From contig NZ_SORE01000003.1 in assembly GCF_004366595.1 (NCBI RefSeq), forward strand, positions 310,001 to 374,000: a DNA stretch of 64,000 nucleotides. Reading direction: 5' to 3'. The DNA comes from Paraburkholderia rhizosphaerae. GTDB lineage: Bacteria; Pseudomonadota; Gammaproteobacteria; Burkholderiales; Burkholderiaceae. The notes below the pieces were generated by a model that had not been told where the DNA came from, did not search any database, and was given only the letters and a program-made list of their open reading frames with translations. The translations under genes and the position numbers were made by a program. Positions 1 through 9,200 of this stretch are shown one piece after another (position 1 is the stretch's first letter; each line of letters begins with the position of its first letter).

Positions 1-1
1 C

Positions 2-1069
2 ACCGACGGCTTCGATATGGGCGCCGGCATGCTATTGCCGTTCATCGGCAAGACCGACGACGAACGGCGCATCGTCGTCAATACAGTCGGCGCGACCTGG
101 GAAGGCAACCAGGTGTGGCTGGTCACCGCGGGCGGCGCAATGTTCGCCGCGTGGCCGCTCGTCTATGCGGCGTCGTTCTCAGGTTTCTACTTCGCGATGC
201 TGCTGGTGCTGTTCGCGTTGTTCTTCAGGCCGGTCGGATTCGACTACCGGGGCAAACGCGAGCATCCTCGCTGGCGCACCGCATGGGACTGGGCGTTGTT
301 CACCGGCAGCTTCGTGCCGGCACTCGTGTTCGGCGTCGCGTTCGGCAATCTGCTGCAGGGCGTGCCATTCGCGTTCGACCAGGACCTGCGCGCGAGTTAT
401 CACGGTAGCTTCTTCGCGTTGCTGAATCCGTTTGCGCTGCTGTGCGGACTCGTCAGCGTATCGATGCTCGCGGCGCACGGCGCGGCGTTCGTTAGAACGA
501 AATCGGACGGCGTGATCGCTGAACGCGCGGCGCGCGCGCTACGCATCACATCGCTCGTCGCCGTGGTGCTGTTTCTGCTCGCGGGCGCGCTGATCGCGAC
601 CGCGATCGGTGGCTATGAGATCGTCGATGCGCCGCCGCTCGATACCGTCGCGAATCCGCTGCTGAAAAGCGTGAATGGCGCGCCGGGTTTGTGGCTCACG
701 AACTATGCGTCGTATCCGTGGATGATGGCCGCGCCGATTGCCGGTGTGCTCGGCGGACTGCTCGCCGCGCTGCTAGCGAACTCGCGCTTTGAGCGAACCG
801 CGTTTCTCGCGACGTCATTGATGGTGATCGGCGTAATTCTGACCGCTGGGTTCTCGATGTTCCCGTTCATCATGCCGTCATCGCTCGACGCACGCAGCAG
901 CCTGACTGTCTGGGACTCGACGTCGAGCCGTATGACACTGCAGATCATGCTGGTCGCGGTGGTCATCTTTCTGCCGCTTATTCTCGCGTACACGAGCTGG
1001 GTCTATCGCGTGATGCGCGGCAAGGTGACCGCGGCCGCGCTTGAGCAAAACCGTCACTCGATGTATTGA
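2..1069 (+). CDS. cydB: Cytochrome bd ubiquinol oxidase subunit II, 5' truncated by window edge
   Basis: Membrane subunit of the cytochrome bd quinol oxidase, which reduces oxygen with electrons from ubiquinol at low oxygen. The reading frame is open to the left edge, so the first residues are outside the window. The visible protein starts [14 protein letters not shown] and keeps the family motif [13 protein letters not shown] near its start. It is followed by about eight hydrophobic segments and a C-terminal FPFIMPSS motif, as in CydB. The length (about 355 visible residues, against about 380 for the family) fits loss of only the first 20-30 residues. cydX follows after 78 bp, the usual cydAB-X order. 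Confidence 0.95.
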   Translation, partial: TDGFDMGAGMLLPFIGKTDDERRIVVNTVGATWEGNQVWLVTAGGAMFAAWPLVYAASFSGFYFAMLLVLFALFFRPVGFDYRGKREHPRWRTAWDWALFTGSFVPALVFGVAFGNLLQGVPFAFDQDLRASYHGSFFALLNPFALLCGLVSVSMLAAHGAAFVRTKSDGVIAERAARALRITSLVAVVLFLLAGALIATAIGGYEIVDAPPLDTVANPLLKSVNGAPGLWLTNYASYPWMMAAPIAGVLGGLLAALLANSRFERTAFLATSLMVIGVILTAGFSMFPFIMPSSLDARSSLTVWDSTSSRMTLQIMLVAVVIFLPLILAYTSWVYRVMRGKVTAAALEQNRHSMY

Positions 1070-1147
1070 CCAGAACGCGCGACGCGCTGTGCCGCGTTGC
1101 TTTGCAGTGCGTGTCGCGCGTCAAATGAACCGGAACAGGAGCAGTCA

Positions 1148-1261
1148 ATGTGGTATTTCAGCTGGATTCTCGGGATTGGCGTCGCACTGGCGTTTGGCAT
1201 CATCAACGTGATGTGGCTTGAAGCGCGGCGTTCAACCGCCGCGGCAACGACGAAGCGGTAA
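1148..1261 (+). CDS. cydX: CydX small subunit of cytochrome bd oxidase
   Basis: A 37-residue single-pass membrane protein beginning MWYFSWILGIGVALAFGI and followed by a short charged tail. The start MWYFxWILG and the Glu after the membrane segment (NVMWLEARR) are hallmarks of the CydX/YbgT family. That family stabilises the heme centres of the bd oxidase. It sits 78 bp after cydB on the same strand, preceded by a GGAGCAG-like ribosome site. It is too short for ordinary ORF callers. Confidence 0.93.
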   Translation: MWYFSWILGIGVALAFGIINVMWLEARRSTAAATTKR

Positions 1262-1266
1262 ACGCA

Positions 1267-1298
1267 ACGCGGCGCCCCGGATGTGCAGGGCGCCGCGT
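1267..1298. terminator. GC-rich hairpin between convergent cydX and nagE
   Basis: Perfect 10-bp arms ACGCGGCGCC (1267-1276) and GGCGCCGCGT (1289-1298) with a 12-nt loop. It lies between the convergent cydBX and nag operons. No T-run follows on either strand, so function as an intrinsic terminator is inferred from position only. Confidence 0.45.
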
Positions 1299-1356
1299 GT
1301 ACGTTCCAGGCTGCGTATTGTTTTGTCGCTGTTGCGCAGCTGTTCCGAAGGACTTC

Positions 1357-3171
1357 TTACGCCGGCTGTGCCGCCGCGCCGCCGATCGCCGGCAAGCGCG
1401 CCGCCATCTGCTGCTCATAACGCTGCGCAGCGCGCCCGACGACTACGTGGAACGTATCGGGCGACACCCACGCGACATCAAGGGTGCCGAGCCGCTGACG
1501 ATCGACCGCCGACGGATCGCGCACAACGACGCGCAGGCGCGTCGCCGCGACTGCCTGCAGCGACGCGATATTGGTCGCGCCGCCGAACACCGCAAGCCAG
1601 CGCAGCGGATCCGGGTCAAGCGGGCCATTCGCCGCTGCCGACGCTGCGGCAACCACCGCCACCGTCTCGGCCGCAGCCGCCGATGACACCGCCGCCGAAT
1701 GCGCAGCGCTGCCTGCCGCAGCAACACGGCTATCCGCCGCACCAACACCCGCCGCGATTGCCGCGCGGATTTCATCGGCGATGATGTCCGCCTCCGGCCC
1801 GATGATCACCTGCACGTTGGTCGAACCGCGCTTCAACACACCGCGTGCGCCGATCGACTTCAACTGTGCCTCCGACACTTTTTCCGCATCCCGCACCGAC
1901 AGACGCAAGCGCGTCGTGCACGCATCGACGACCGTCAGATTGTCCGCGCCGCCCAACGCCGCGATATACCGCTGCGCGCGCGGCAACGCTGCGCCCGTCG
2001 CCGGCGCGACATAACCGCCCGTCACCGCCGCGGAGGCCGCCTGGACAGAATCGGCGCTTTCCGGCTCGCGGCCAGGGGTCGCCATGTTGAACTTGCGGAT
2101 AAAGAAGCGGAACAGGCCATAGTAAATAACCGCGTACGCGAGCCCGATCGGAATCGCCATCCAGCCTTTCGTCGACAGCCCGTAGTTCAACACGTAGTCG
2201 ATCGCCCCGGCCGAGAACGTAAAGCCGAGGTGGATGCCAAGCGCCGAGCAGATCGCGAGCGACAGGCCGGTCAGCACCGCGTGAATCGCGTACAGCACCG
2301 GCGCGAGGAACATGAAGCTGAATTCGATCGGCTCGGTGACGCCGGTCAGAAATGAAGTGAGCGCCATTGAGAACAGCAGGCCGCCGACCACCGCGCGGCG
2401 CTCCTTCGGCGCCTCATGGAACATCGCCAGACACGCAGCCGGCAGGCCGAACATCATGACCGGGAAGAAGCCCGTCATAAACGTGCCCGCAGTCGGATCG
2501 CCAGCGAAGAAGCGATGCAGATCGCCGGTCACCGCGGCGCCGCCAGGCGGCGTGAACGTGCCGAACACGAACCACGCGAGCGAATTCAGGATGTGATGCA
2601 GACCCGTCACGAGCAGCAACCGGTTCAGCAGCCCGAACACGAATGCGCCGACAGCGCCGGCGGTCGTCAGCCAGTGGCCCGCGGTGTCGATCACCGACTG
2701 CACGGGCGCCCACGCATAGCCGAACACTATGCCTAGCACCAGACACACCACGCCCGTGACAATCGGCACAAAACGCTTGCCGCCAAAGAACGCGAGGTAG
2801 TCGGGCAGCTTGATGTCCTTGTACCGGTTGTACAGCATCCCGGCGACGATACCCGCGATAATCCCCGACAGCACGCCCATATTGAGCTTGTCGTTGATGT
2901 CCTTCATCACCGCGACTTCGACGAGATAGCCGATCGCACCGGCCAGCGCGGCGACGCCGTTATTGTCTTTCGCAAAACCGACTGCAACGCCGATTGCGAA
3001 CAGCAACGGCAGATTGTCGAAGATCGCGCCGCCCGCATCGGCGATCATCTTGATGTTAAACACGTCGGGCTGGCCCAGCCGCAGTAGCAGGCCGGCAACC
3101 GGCAACACCGCGATCGGCAGCATCAGCGCGCGACCGAGGCGCTGCACCTTCAGAAAAGGATTTGCATCCAT
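1357..3171 (-). CDS. nagE: PTS N-acetylglucosamine-specific EIICB permease with a second, degenerate EIIB-like domain
   Basis: Inner-membrane transporter that imports and phosphorylates N-acetylglucosamine. Residues 5-365 form the EIIC channel of the glucose/GlcNAc family (start PFLKVQRLGRALMLPIAVLP; motif TGVTEPIEFSFMF). Residues 395-475 form EIIB, with the phosphoryl cysteine Cys418 in VDACTTRLRL. After an Ala-rich linker, residues 519-600 again look like EIIB (AVAATRLRVVVRD), but Ala542 replaces the cysteine. There is no EIIA domain; this is supplied by the fused protein encoded upstream. The start at 3171 has GGAG six bases before it. Last gene of the nag operon; stop 99 bp after the preceding gene ends. 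Confidence 0.93.
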   Translation of the reverse strand: MDANPFLKVQRLGRALMLPIAVLPVAGLLLRLGQPDVFNIKMIADAGGAIFDNLPLLFAIGVAVGFAKDNNGVAALAGAIGYLVEVAVMKDINDKLNMGVLSGIIAGIVAGMLYNRYKDIKLPDYLAFFGGKRFVPIVTGVVCLVLGIVFGYAWAPVQSVIDTAGHWLTTAGAVGAFVFGLLNRLLLVTGLHHILNSLAWFVFGTFTPPGGAAVTGDLHRFFAGDPTAGTFMTGFFPVMMFGLPAACLAMFHEAPKERRAVVGGLLFSMALTSFLTGVTEPIEFSFMFLAPVLYAIHAVLTGLSLAICSALGIHLGFTFSAGAIDYVLNYGLSTKGWMAIPIGLAYAVIYYGLFRFFIRKFNMATPGREPESADSVQAASAAVTGGYVAPATGAALPRAQRYIAALGGADNLTVVDACTTRLRLSVRDAEKVSEAQLKSIGARGVLKRGSTNVQVIIGPEADIIADEIRAAIAAGVGAADSRVAAAGSAAHSAAVSSAAAAETVAVVAAASAAANGPLDPDPLRWLAVFGGATNIASLQAVAATRLRVVVRDPSAVDRQRLGTLDVAWVSPDTFHVVVGRAAQRYEQQMAARLPAIGGAAAQPA

Positions 3172-3270
3172 TGTCCGCTCCATTCCATCTTTCTTTTCAA
3201 CGCGACGTCGATCGACGTCCATCGGGCACGCGTCAGCGCGGCGCGTGGTGCCGCGCATTCGCGCTGTCAC

Positions 3271-5886
3271 TTAATCGAGCGGCCAGTGTTGCCGGCTCGC
3301 CGTTCTTACCGCTTGTGCCGAATCGAGCGTGAGCGCATCCTGCGCGCGCTGACGGCACTGCTGGTAATCGAGGTTGCGCACCCGCGCCTTGATCGCCGGC
3401 ACCGACACCGGATCGACTGAAAGCTCGGTCACGCCGAGGCCGACGAGCAGCGGCACCGCGAGCGGATCGCCCGCGAGCGCGCCGCACACGCCGACCCACT
3501 TGCCGTGCTTCCGCGCGCCGCGCACGGTCGCATCGACCAGCCGCAGCACCGCCGGATGCAGACCGTCGGCCTGCGCGGCGAGTTCGGGCTGGCAACGGTC
3601 CATTGCGAGCGTGTACTGCGTGAGATCGTTGGTGCCGATCGACAGGAAGTCCGCGTGCTGCGCGAGCTGGTCGGCCAGTAGCGCCGCCGACGGCACCTCG
3701 ATCATCACGCCGACTTCAACCGGCGCGGAGCGTCGCGCTTCGCGTGCGAGTTCGTCGATACGGCGACGCACGCGCACGAGCTCTCCCGCGTCGGTCACCA
3801 TCGGCAACAGGATGCGCACCGCGTTGACCGGCTGCACCGCAAGCAAACCGCGCAACTGATCATCGAGCAGATCCGGACGCACCTGCGCGAGCCGGATGCC
3901 GCGCAAGCCGAGCGCCGGATTCGGCTCGGGGGGCAGCGTCAGATAGTCGACTTCCTTGTCCGCGCCGACGTCGAGCGTGCGGATGATCGCGGTACGCCCC
4001 GCGAGCGCATCGACGATCGCCTGGTAGCTCTGCCGATGCTCATCGACGCTCGGCGCCGACTGCCGGTGAATAAACAGCAATTCGGTGCGCAACAGGCCAA
4101 TCGCATCGGCGCCGTTGTCGACAGCGGTCTTCGCATCGTCGAGGGTCGCGATGTTCGACGCGACTTCAACGCCGTGGCCATCGCGCGTCGCCGCCACCTG
4201 GTGCGACGCGCGCCGGTTCGTTTCGCGCACGCCGGCAAGACGCCGGCATTCATTGCGCGCGCGCTCGACATCGCGTGGGCTCGGCGCGTATTCAAGCCGG
4301 CCGTTGGTCGCATCGACGATCACCTGCGACTCTTCCGCGATCCGGTGCAGCGCGTCGCCCATCGCGACCAGCGCCGGCAGGCCCAGCTGCCGCGCGATGA
4401 TCGCCGCATGCGAGGTCGCGCCGCCGCGCGCCATCACGAGCGCGGTCACGCGGGTGCGATCGAGCGACGCCAGATCGGACGGCGTGAATTCGTCGGCCGC
4501 CAGCACCGCTTCGTCGGGCAGTGCGCGCGCGGCAGTGTTCGCATAGCCCAGCGCGCGCAGCACACGTTTGCTGATGTCGCGCAGGTCCGCCGCGCGTTCC
4601 GCGAGCAGCGCATCGTCGACATTCGAGAGGATCGCAATCTGCGAGCGGATCGCCTCGCGCCACGCAAAGCCCGCACTCTTGCCGAGGCTGATCAGATCGC
4701 GCGCGGCGTCGACCAGCGTCGGGTCTTCAAGCAACACGCGATGCACGGTGAAAATGCCCGCTGCGCCGACCGCGCCGCGTTGCGATGCGTCGCGCACTGT
4801 CGTGTTCAATTCAGCGTCGACCGCGGCGATCGCTTTGTCGAGACGCCGGCTTTCCGATGCGGGCGTGCCGTCCGCCTGTTGGGGCGGCACAATCTCGGCA
4901 TCGTCCCAGCGCACCAGCTTGCCGACTGCGACACCCGGCGCCGCGCATACGCCCGCCACCGTGTTCGGCACCAGCATTGTCGCATTCGACACCGCGCCGA
5001 TGCCGGCCGAGCCCGCCGCTTGCGGCGCCGGCGAGCTTTGCCGCGCCGGCTTTTCTTCGTTCTCGCCGTGCGCTTCGCGCGTCAGTTCGTTCGCGACCGC
5101 TTCAACGGCCGCGGCCGCTTGAGCGCCAAGGCCGACGATCTCGACCGTTGTCCCCTCACCCGCACCAAGCCCGAGCAAACCCACCACGCTTTCGACCGGC
5201 GCCTTGCGCCCGGCGTAGCGCACTTCGACGCGTGCATCGAAGCCGCGCGCCGCTTCGCGCACACGCGCAGCGGGCCGTGCATGCAGACCGCCGGCGTGCG
5301 TCAGCGTGACTTGCCGGCGCGCTTCGTCGGTCACCGCGCTTGCTTCGCGCGCGGCTTGCGCAGCCGCGGCAGTTCGCGCCCGCAGCACGAGCAACTGCGT
5401 TTCGCCCGCTTTCAGCTTGCCGGCATTGCTAGTGCGCTCGACGATCTCAAACGCTTCGGAGTTGGCAATCGCGATCACCGACACGAGACTCGGCGCCGCG
5501 CGCGCAATGATGTCCTGATCGAACTCGATCAGCACGTCGCCGGCGCGCACCTGCGCGCCTGATTCGATCATCGGCGCAAAGCCTTTGCCGTTCAGCGCGA
5601 CCGTGTCGATGCCGATATGCAGCAACACTTCCGCCCCTTCCGCGGTGACGATCGTCACCGCATGCCCGGTGCGGGCGATATGCGTGATCACGCCGTCGCA
5701 CGGCGCGACCAGTTTGCCTTCGAGCGGGTCGACGGCGATCCCGTCACCGAACATGCCGCCCGAAAATACCGGGTCGGGCACGTCCGCGAGCAGTACCGCG
5801 GGTCCGGTCAATGGTGCGAATAAAACGATATGGCCTGCGAGCTCGTTAGCCGGCTGACGGTTCGCAGGGCTGGCCGTATGGCTCAT
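3271..5886 (-). CDS. Fused phosphotransferase EIIA(Glc)-HPr-enzyme I
   Basis: One 871-residue cytoplasmic protein holding all soluble PTS steps. EIIA(Glc) spans about residues 18-150, with His75 (TGHAV) and the phosphoryl acceptor His90 (LLHIGIDTV). HPr spans about 192-272, with acceptor His202 in GGLHARPAA. Enzyme I spans about 308-860, with His493 in ARGGATSHAAI and a C-terminal GVCGALAGDP motif. It passes phosphate from PEP to the EIIB domain of the downstream permease, which lacks its own EIIA. The start at 5886 follows a GAGGAG ribosome site. It is separate from the general ptsH/ptsI genes near 38-40.6 kb. Such triple fusions are often labelled ptsP or FPr; no single symbol is secure. 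Confidence 0.93.
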   Translation of the reverse strand: MSHTASPANRQPANELAGHIVLFAPLTGPAVLLADVPDPVFSGGMFGDGIAVDPLEGKLVAPCDGVITHIARTGHAVTIVTAEGAEVLLHIGIDTVALNGKGFAPMIESGAQVRAGDVLIEFDQDIIARAAPSLVSVIAIANSEAFEIVERTSNAGKLKAGETQLLVLRARTAAAAQAAREASAVTDEARRQVTLTHAGGLHARPAARVREAARGFDARVEVRYAGRKAPVESVVGLLGLGAGEGTTVEIVGLGAQAAAAVEAVANELTREAHGENEEKPARQSSPAPQAAGSAGIGAVSNATMLVPNTVAGVCAAPGVAVGKLVRWDDAEIVPPQQADGTPASESRRLDKAIAAVDAELNTTVRDASQRGAVGAAGIFTVHRVLLEDPTLVDAARDLISLGKSAGFAWREAIRSQIAILSNVDDALLAERAADLRDISKRVLRALGYANTAARALPDEAVLAADEFTPSDLASLDRTRVTALVMARGGATSHAAIIARQLGLPALVAMGDALHRIAEESQVIVDATNGRLEYAPSPRDVERARNECRRLAGVRETNRRASHQVAATRDGHGVEVASNIATLDDAKTAVDNGADAIGLLRTELLFIHRQSAPSVDEHRQSYQAIVDALAGRTAIIRTLDVGADKEVDYLTLPPEPNPALGLRGIRLAQVRPDLLDDQLRGLLAVQPVNAVRILLPMVTDAGELVRVRRRIDELAREARRSAPVEVGVMIEVPSAALLADQLAQHADFLSIGTNDLTQYTLAMDRCQPELAAQADGLHPAVLRLVDATVRGARKHGKWVGVCGALAGDPLAVPLLVGLGVTELSVDPVSVPAIKARVRNLDYQQCRQRAQDALTLDSAQAVRTASRQHWPLD

Positions 5887-5925
5887 CAAAACTGTCTCCT
5901 CGACGCGTCGCATCTGGTTCCTCGA

Positions 5926-6942
5926 TCAGTGAGTTTCGGTGACCTTGTTCAGATGGCGAGGCGCATCAGGGTTGCGTCCGCGGGCGGCCGCAAGGTCAGC
6001 CGCCATCACATAGAAGGAAAGGACCGCGGCAATCGGATCGAGCGCCGGATGGGCCGTCGACACGAGCGGCAGCGTGCGCTCCGCGACCGTGTCGGGCGCC
6101 GCGAGCAGCACGCGCGCACCGCGTGCCTGCATGTCGCGTGCGAGCTGCAGCAGGCCCGCCTGCTCCGGGCCGGGCAGCGCGAACACAAGCAGCGGATAGT
6201 CACGATCGATCAGTTCCATCGGACCATGCCGCACTTCGGCACTCGAAAACGCTTCGGCCTGGATGCCGGAGGTTTCCTTCAGCTTGAGCGCCGCTTCCTG
6301 CGCGATCGCAAGGCCAAGGCCGCGCCCGACCACGATCATCCGCTCGATGCCGCGCAATTCGTCGACCGCTTTCGACCAGTCGAGCACACCGGCCTTCTCC
6401 AACGCGTCGGGCAACGATTGCAGCGCGTCAAGCAACGCTGCGTCGCGCTGCCAGCGCGCGACCAGTTGAGCGGAAACCGACAGCATCGCGATATAGCTCT
6501 TGGTCGCGGCGACACTGAGCTCCGGACCCGCGGACAGCGGCAACTGCCATTCGCAGATATCCGCGAGCGGCGACTGCGGCGCGTTGACCGCAGCCACGGT
6601 CAACGCGCCCGCATTGCGCAGCGCGGCCATCGTGCCGACCAGATCCGGGCTCTTGCCCGATTGCGAAAACGCGATCGCAAGCTGGTCGCGCACGCGCAGC
6701 GGCGCCTGCTGCAGCGTCGCGACCGACATCGGCAGTGATGCGACCGGCACACCGAGCCGGCTCATCGCAAGGCTCGCGAAGTAGCTCGCCGCATGGTCGG
6801 AGCTGCCGCGCGCGACAGTCAGCGCGACATCGCGCGGCCGCGTCGACAGACGCACGGCGAGCGACTCGACAGGCGACGGGTCGGCGAGTTGTGCGGCGAC
6901 CGCTTGTGCGGACGCCAGCGCCTCTTTAAGCATATTCGACAA
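5926..6942 (-). CDS. SIS-domain glucosamine-6-phosphate deaminase (NagB-II type)
   Basis: About 335 residues with two SIS sugar-isomerase domains and no glutaminase domain. Motifs include ARGSSDHAA, FSQSGKSPDL and SSAEVRHGPMELI. Members beside nagA usually convert glucosamine-6-phosphate to fructose-6-phosphate and ammonia, replacing classical NagB, which is absent here. The start is uncertain. TTG at 6942 has AAGGAG six bases upstream. ATG at 6933 lies 15 bases from that site. Both overlap the end of nagA, so translation is probably coupled. The C-terminus carries the expected lysine-containing HLNKVTET tail. Confidence 0.9.
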   Translation of the reverse strand: MSNMLKEALASAQAVAAQLADPSPVESLAVRLSTRPRDVALTVARGSSDHAASYFASLAMSRLGVPVASLPMSVATLQQAPLRVRDQLAIAFSQSGKSPDLVGTMAALRNAGALTVAAVNAPQSPLADICEWQLPLSAGPELSVAATKSYIAMLSVSAQLVARWQRDAALLDALQSLPDALEKAGVLDWSKAVDELRGIERMIVVGRGLGLAIAQEAALKLKETSGIQAEAFSSAEVRHGPMELIDRDYPLLVFALPGPEQAGLLQLARDMQARGARVLLAAPDTVAERTLPLVSTAHPALDPIAAVLSFYVMAADLAAARGRNPDAPRHLNKVTETH

Positions 6943-8029
6943 TCGATTCTCCTTCGACGTAGGTCGCGGTCAATGCCAGTTCCCGGTCGAACACGACCAC
7001 GTCGGCCCACGCGCCGCGCGCGAGGCGGCCGCGGTCTTCGATGCCGAGGTAGTCGGCGGCATGGCGCGACAGACGGTTTGAAACATCGGCCATCGGCAGG
7101 CCGAGCGAACACAGGTTGCGCAACGCCTGATCCATCGTCAGCGTGCTGCCGGCGAGCGTGCCGTCTGCAAGACGCACGCCGCCGAGACACTTCGTCACGT
7201 GCTGGCTGCCGAGGCGGTATTCGCCGTCGGGCATGCCGGTCGCCGACGTGCTGTCGGTGACCACATAGAGGCGCGGAATCGCGCGCATCGCCGCGCGAAT
7301 CGCGCCCGGATGCACATGCAGCAGGTCTGGAATGATTTCCGCGTATTCGGCGTGCGCGAGCGCCGCGCCGACCATCCCGGGATTGCGGTGATGCAGCGGC
7401 GACATCGCATTGAACAGGTGCGTGAAACTGCGCGCGCCGTGTTTCATCGCGGCGACCGCGTCGTCGTACGTGCCGAGCGAATGTCCGAGTTGAACGCGCA
7501 CGCCGCGTGCCGCGATCTCCGAGATGATGTCCATATGGCCGGCGATTTCCGGCGCGATCGTGACGACGCGAATCGGTCCGAGCGCGAGGTACTGCAGCAC
7601 TTCATCGAGCACGGCGGACACTGCCGCGTCCGGCTGCGCACCGAGCTTGCCCGGGTTGATGTACGGCCCTTCGAGGTGCACGCCCAGCACACGCGAGCCA
7701 CCGGGCGTGCGGTTGCGCGCGGCGTCGCCAAGGCCGGCGACAACGTTCATCAGTTCGTCGCGCGGCGCGGTCATGGTCGTCGCGAGCAGGCTGGTTGTGC
7801 CGTGTCGTGCGTGCGTACGCGTGATCGCCTCGATCGCATTGCCCGCTTCCATCACGTCGGCGCCGCCGCCGCCGTGCACGTGCAGGTCGATGAAGCCCGG
7901 CAGAATGTACGGCGCGTCGTTCGTCGACGGATCGGCCACATGGCCCGTCAGCGCCGTGATGCGGCCGTTTTCGAATTCGAGCGTGCCGTGGATCCACCCA
8001 TCGGTGGTGAGTATGTTTCCGGTCAGCAT
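6926..8029 (-). CDS. nagA: N-acetylglucosamine-6-phosphate deacetylase
   Basis: Cytoplasmic amidohydrolase that removes acetate from GlcNAc-6-phosphate, the first step after uptake by the PTS permease in this operon. Family motifs visible: PGFIDLHVHGGGG near the N-terminus, HLEGPYINPGKLGAQ, the LGHS and THLFNAMSPLHHR metal and substrate segments, and VTDSTSATGMPDG with the catalytic Asp. It has 367 residues from ATG 8029, the usual length. A longer start at 8056 adds nine residues unlike the family. It begins 72 bp after the regulator gene and overlaps the deaminase gene at its end. Confidence 0.96.
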   Translation of the reverse strand: MLTGNILTTDGWIHGTLEFENGRITALTGHVADPSTNDAPYILPGFIDLHVHGGGGADVMEAGNAIEAITRTHARHGTTSLLATTMTAPRDELMNVVAGLGDAARNRTPGGSRVLGVHLEGPYINPGKLGAQPDAAVSAVLDEVLQYLALGPIRVVTIAPEIAGHMDIISEIAARGVRVQLGHSLGTYDDAVAAMKHGARSFTHLFNAMSPLHHRNPGMVGAALAHAEYAEIIPDLLHVHPGAIRAAMRAIPRLYVVTDSTSATGMPDGEYRLGSQHVTKCLGGVRLADGTLAGSTLTMDQALRNLCSLGLPMADVSNRLSRHAADYLGIEDRGRLARGAWADVVVFDRELALTATYVEGESIVEYA

Positions 8030-8101
8030 GGGTCTCTCTGGAAAAGCATGATGCAATGCGTGACTGAGGTCGCGGTGCGATGTTCCGCAGCGGCGGCCGG
8101 G

Positions 8102-8836
8102 TTAAAGGCGGAGTTCCGCGACAAAGTCGTAGTAGTCGTCCCGGCAGTAGGTGTCTGTGAGTTCGATCGCGCGCTGGTCCGCGCTATAGCCGACCCGCGT
8201 GATCAGCAGCAACGCGGTGCGCGGCTCGACGCCCATCAGTTCGGCGATCTCGCTCGACGCATTGACCGCGCGAAAATGCTGCAACGCGCGCACCACGGCG
8301 ACGCCGCGCTGCTCGAGATAGCTGTATAGCGAGCCGTTGATCGCGATCGGGTCCGGCACGATCGCGGTAGGCAACGCCGAGTGTTCGACCGCCATCACGA
8401 TGCCGTCCGCGCGGCGCAAGCGCCGCAGGTTCGCCACCGCCGCACCGGGCGACAGCCCGAGATGCACGATCTCATCGCGCGTCGCCGCGCGTATGTCGCG
8501 CTCGAGCCAGATCGAATCGGTTCGGAAGCCGCGCTGCTCCATCTTCTTCGTAAAGCCCGTCAGGCGCGAAAGAGGGTCTTCGACGCGCGGCGTGATGAAA
8601 CTGCGCGCGCCCGGCGCGCGCCGGATCAGGCCTTGCTCGACGAGCAGCGAAATCGCCTTGCGCGCGGTGATGCGCGACACGCCGATCGAATCCGACAGCG
8701 TGCGCTCGGACGGCAACGCCTCGCCTGCCGACCAGACGCCGCAGTGAATTGCCGTGGCAAGGTTGCGCGCGAGTTGCAGATACAGCGGCGTGACGTTGCG
8801 CGCGTCGGGCATCAGGGCGGACCAGCGTGTTTCCAT
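8102..8836 (-). CDS. GntR/HutC-family repressor of the GlcNAc operon
   Basis: DNA-binding regulator with an N-terminal winged helix (PLYLQLARNLATAIHCG, LPSERTLSDSIGVSRITARKAI) and a C-terminal UTRA ligand domain. It resembles NagR/NagQ/DasR proteins, which sense phosphorylated amino sugars. The frame extends to an ATG at 8893, but that ATG is the end of a -10 hexamer (8892-8897), so it cannot be the start of this transcript. ATG 8836 is the first plausible downstream start; it lacks a clear ribosome site, so the exact start is open. First gene of the nag operon and probably autoregulated. Confidence 0.88.
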   Translation of the reverse strand: METRWSALMPDARNVTPLYLQLARNLATAIHCGVWSAGEALPSERTLSDSIGVSRITARKAISLLVEQGLIRRAPGARSFITPRVEDPLSRLTGFTKKMEQRGFRTDSIWLERDIRAATRDEIVHLGLSPGAAVANLRRLRRADGIVMAVEHSALPTAIVPDPIAINGSLYSYLEQRGVAVVRALQHFRAVNASSEIAELMGVEPRTALLLITRVGYSADQRAIELTDTYCRDDYYDFVAELRL

Positions 8837-8891
8837 GGGCGTGGGCGGATCGAGGTACGAAGTCGTTTCGCGAGTGACGAATTCGGAGCCC

Positions 8892-8919
8892 ATTATATAA
8901 CCACAATAGTACCAGTCAA
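8892..8919 (-). promoter_or_regulatory. Sigma-70-type promoter of the nag operon
   Basis: On the minus strand TTGACT (8914-8919) and TATAAT (8892-8897) are separated by 16 bases, close to the housekeeping consensus. The -10 hexamer ends in the ATG otherwise taken as the start of the regulator gene. The -35 hexamer lies inside the dyad operator at 8910-8929. Confidence 0.75.
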
Positions 8920-8929
8920 CAGACTGGTA
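8910..8929. promoter_or_regulatory. Dyad operator TACCAGT-N6-ACTGGTA
   Basis: Perfect 7-bp inverted repeat covering the -35 hexamer of the nag promoter. It resembles the ACTGGT/ACCAGT half-sites known for DasR/NagR-type GntR regulators. A further half-site, CTGGTCC, follows at about 8935-8941. More ACCAG/TTGGTC half-sites occur at about 9012-9064. Binding by the adjacent regulator is inferred. Confidence 0.75.
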
Positions 8930-9200
8930 TCTTGCTGGTCCATTCTATTTAACCATCTGTTTTGTAACGATTTTTCCGCAATTCTTGCTTTTTTAGGACC
9001 GAACCGGGTAGACCAGGACATACCCGCATGAAAGACCAGGCTGATACCAGTCGACCCTGTTGGTCGTCGACCGACGGCATTTGCCCGTGGCCCCGGCATG
9101 CACGCGCGCGAGGCTGACGACACTGCCAACCTGTGCAGGTTTTTAACTTGCACCGATCGAATATAGTTGCCGCCAGGTAAAAACTACTGGAGTCCTTACG

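Noticed and set aside
4036..5562. 508-residue plus-strand frame opposite the EIIA-HPr-EI gene
   Set aside because: Arg/His/Asp-rich translation with no family features. It is the mirror of a clear three-domain PTS protein, as expected in high-GC DNA.
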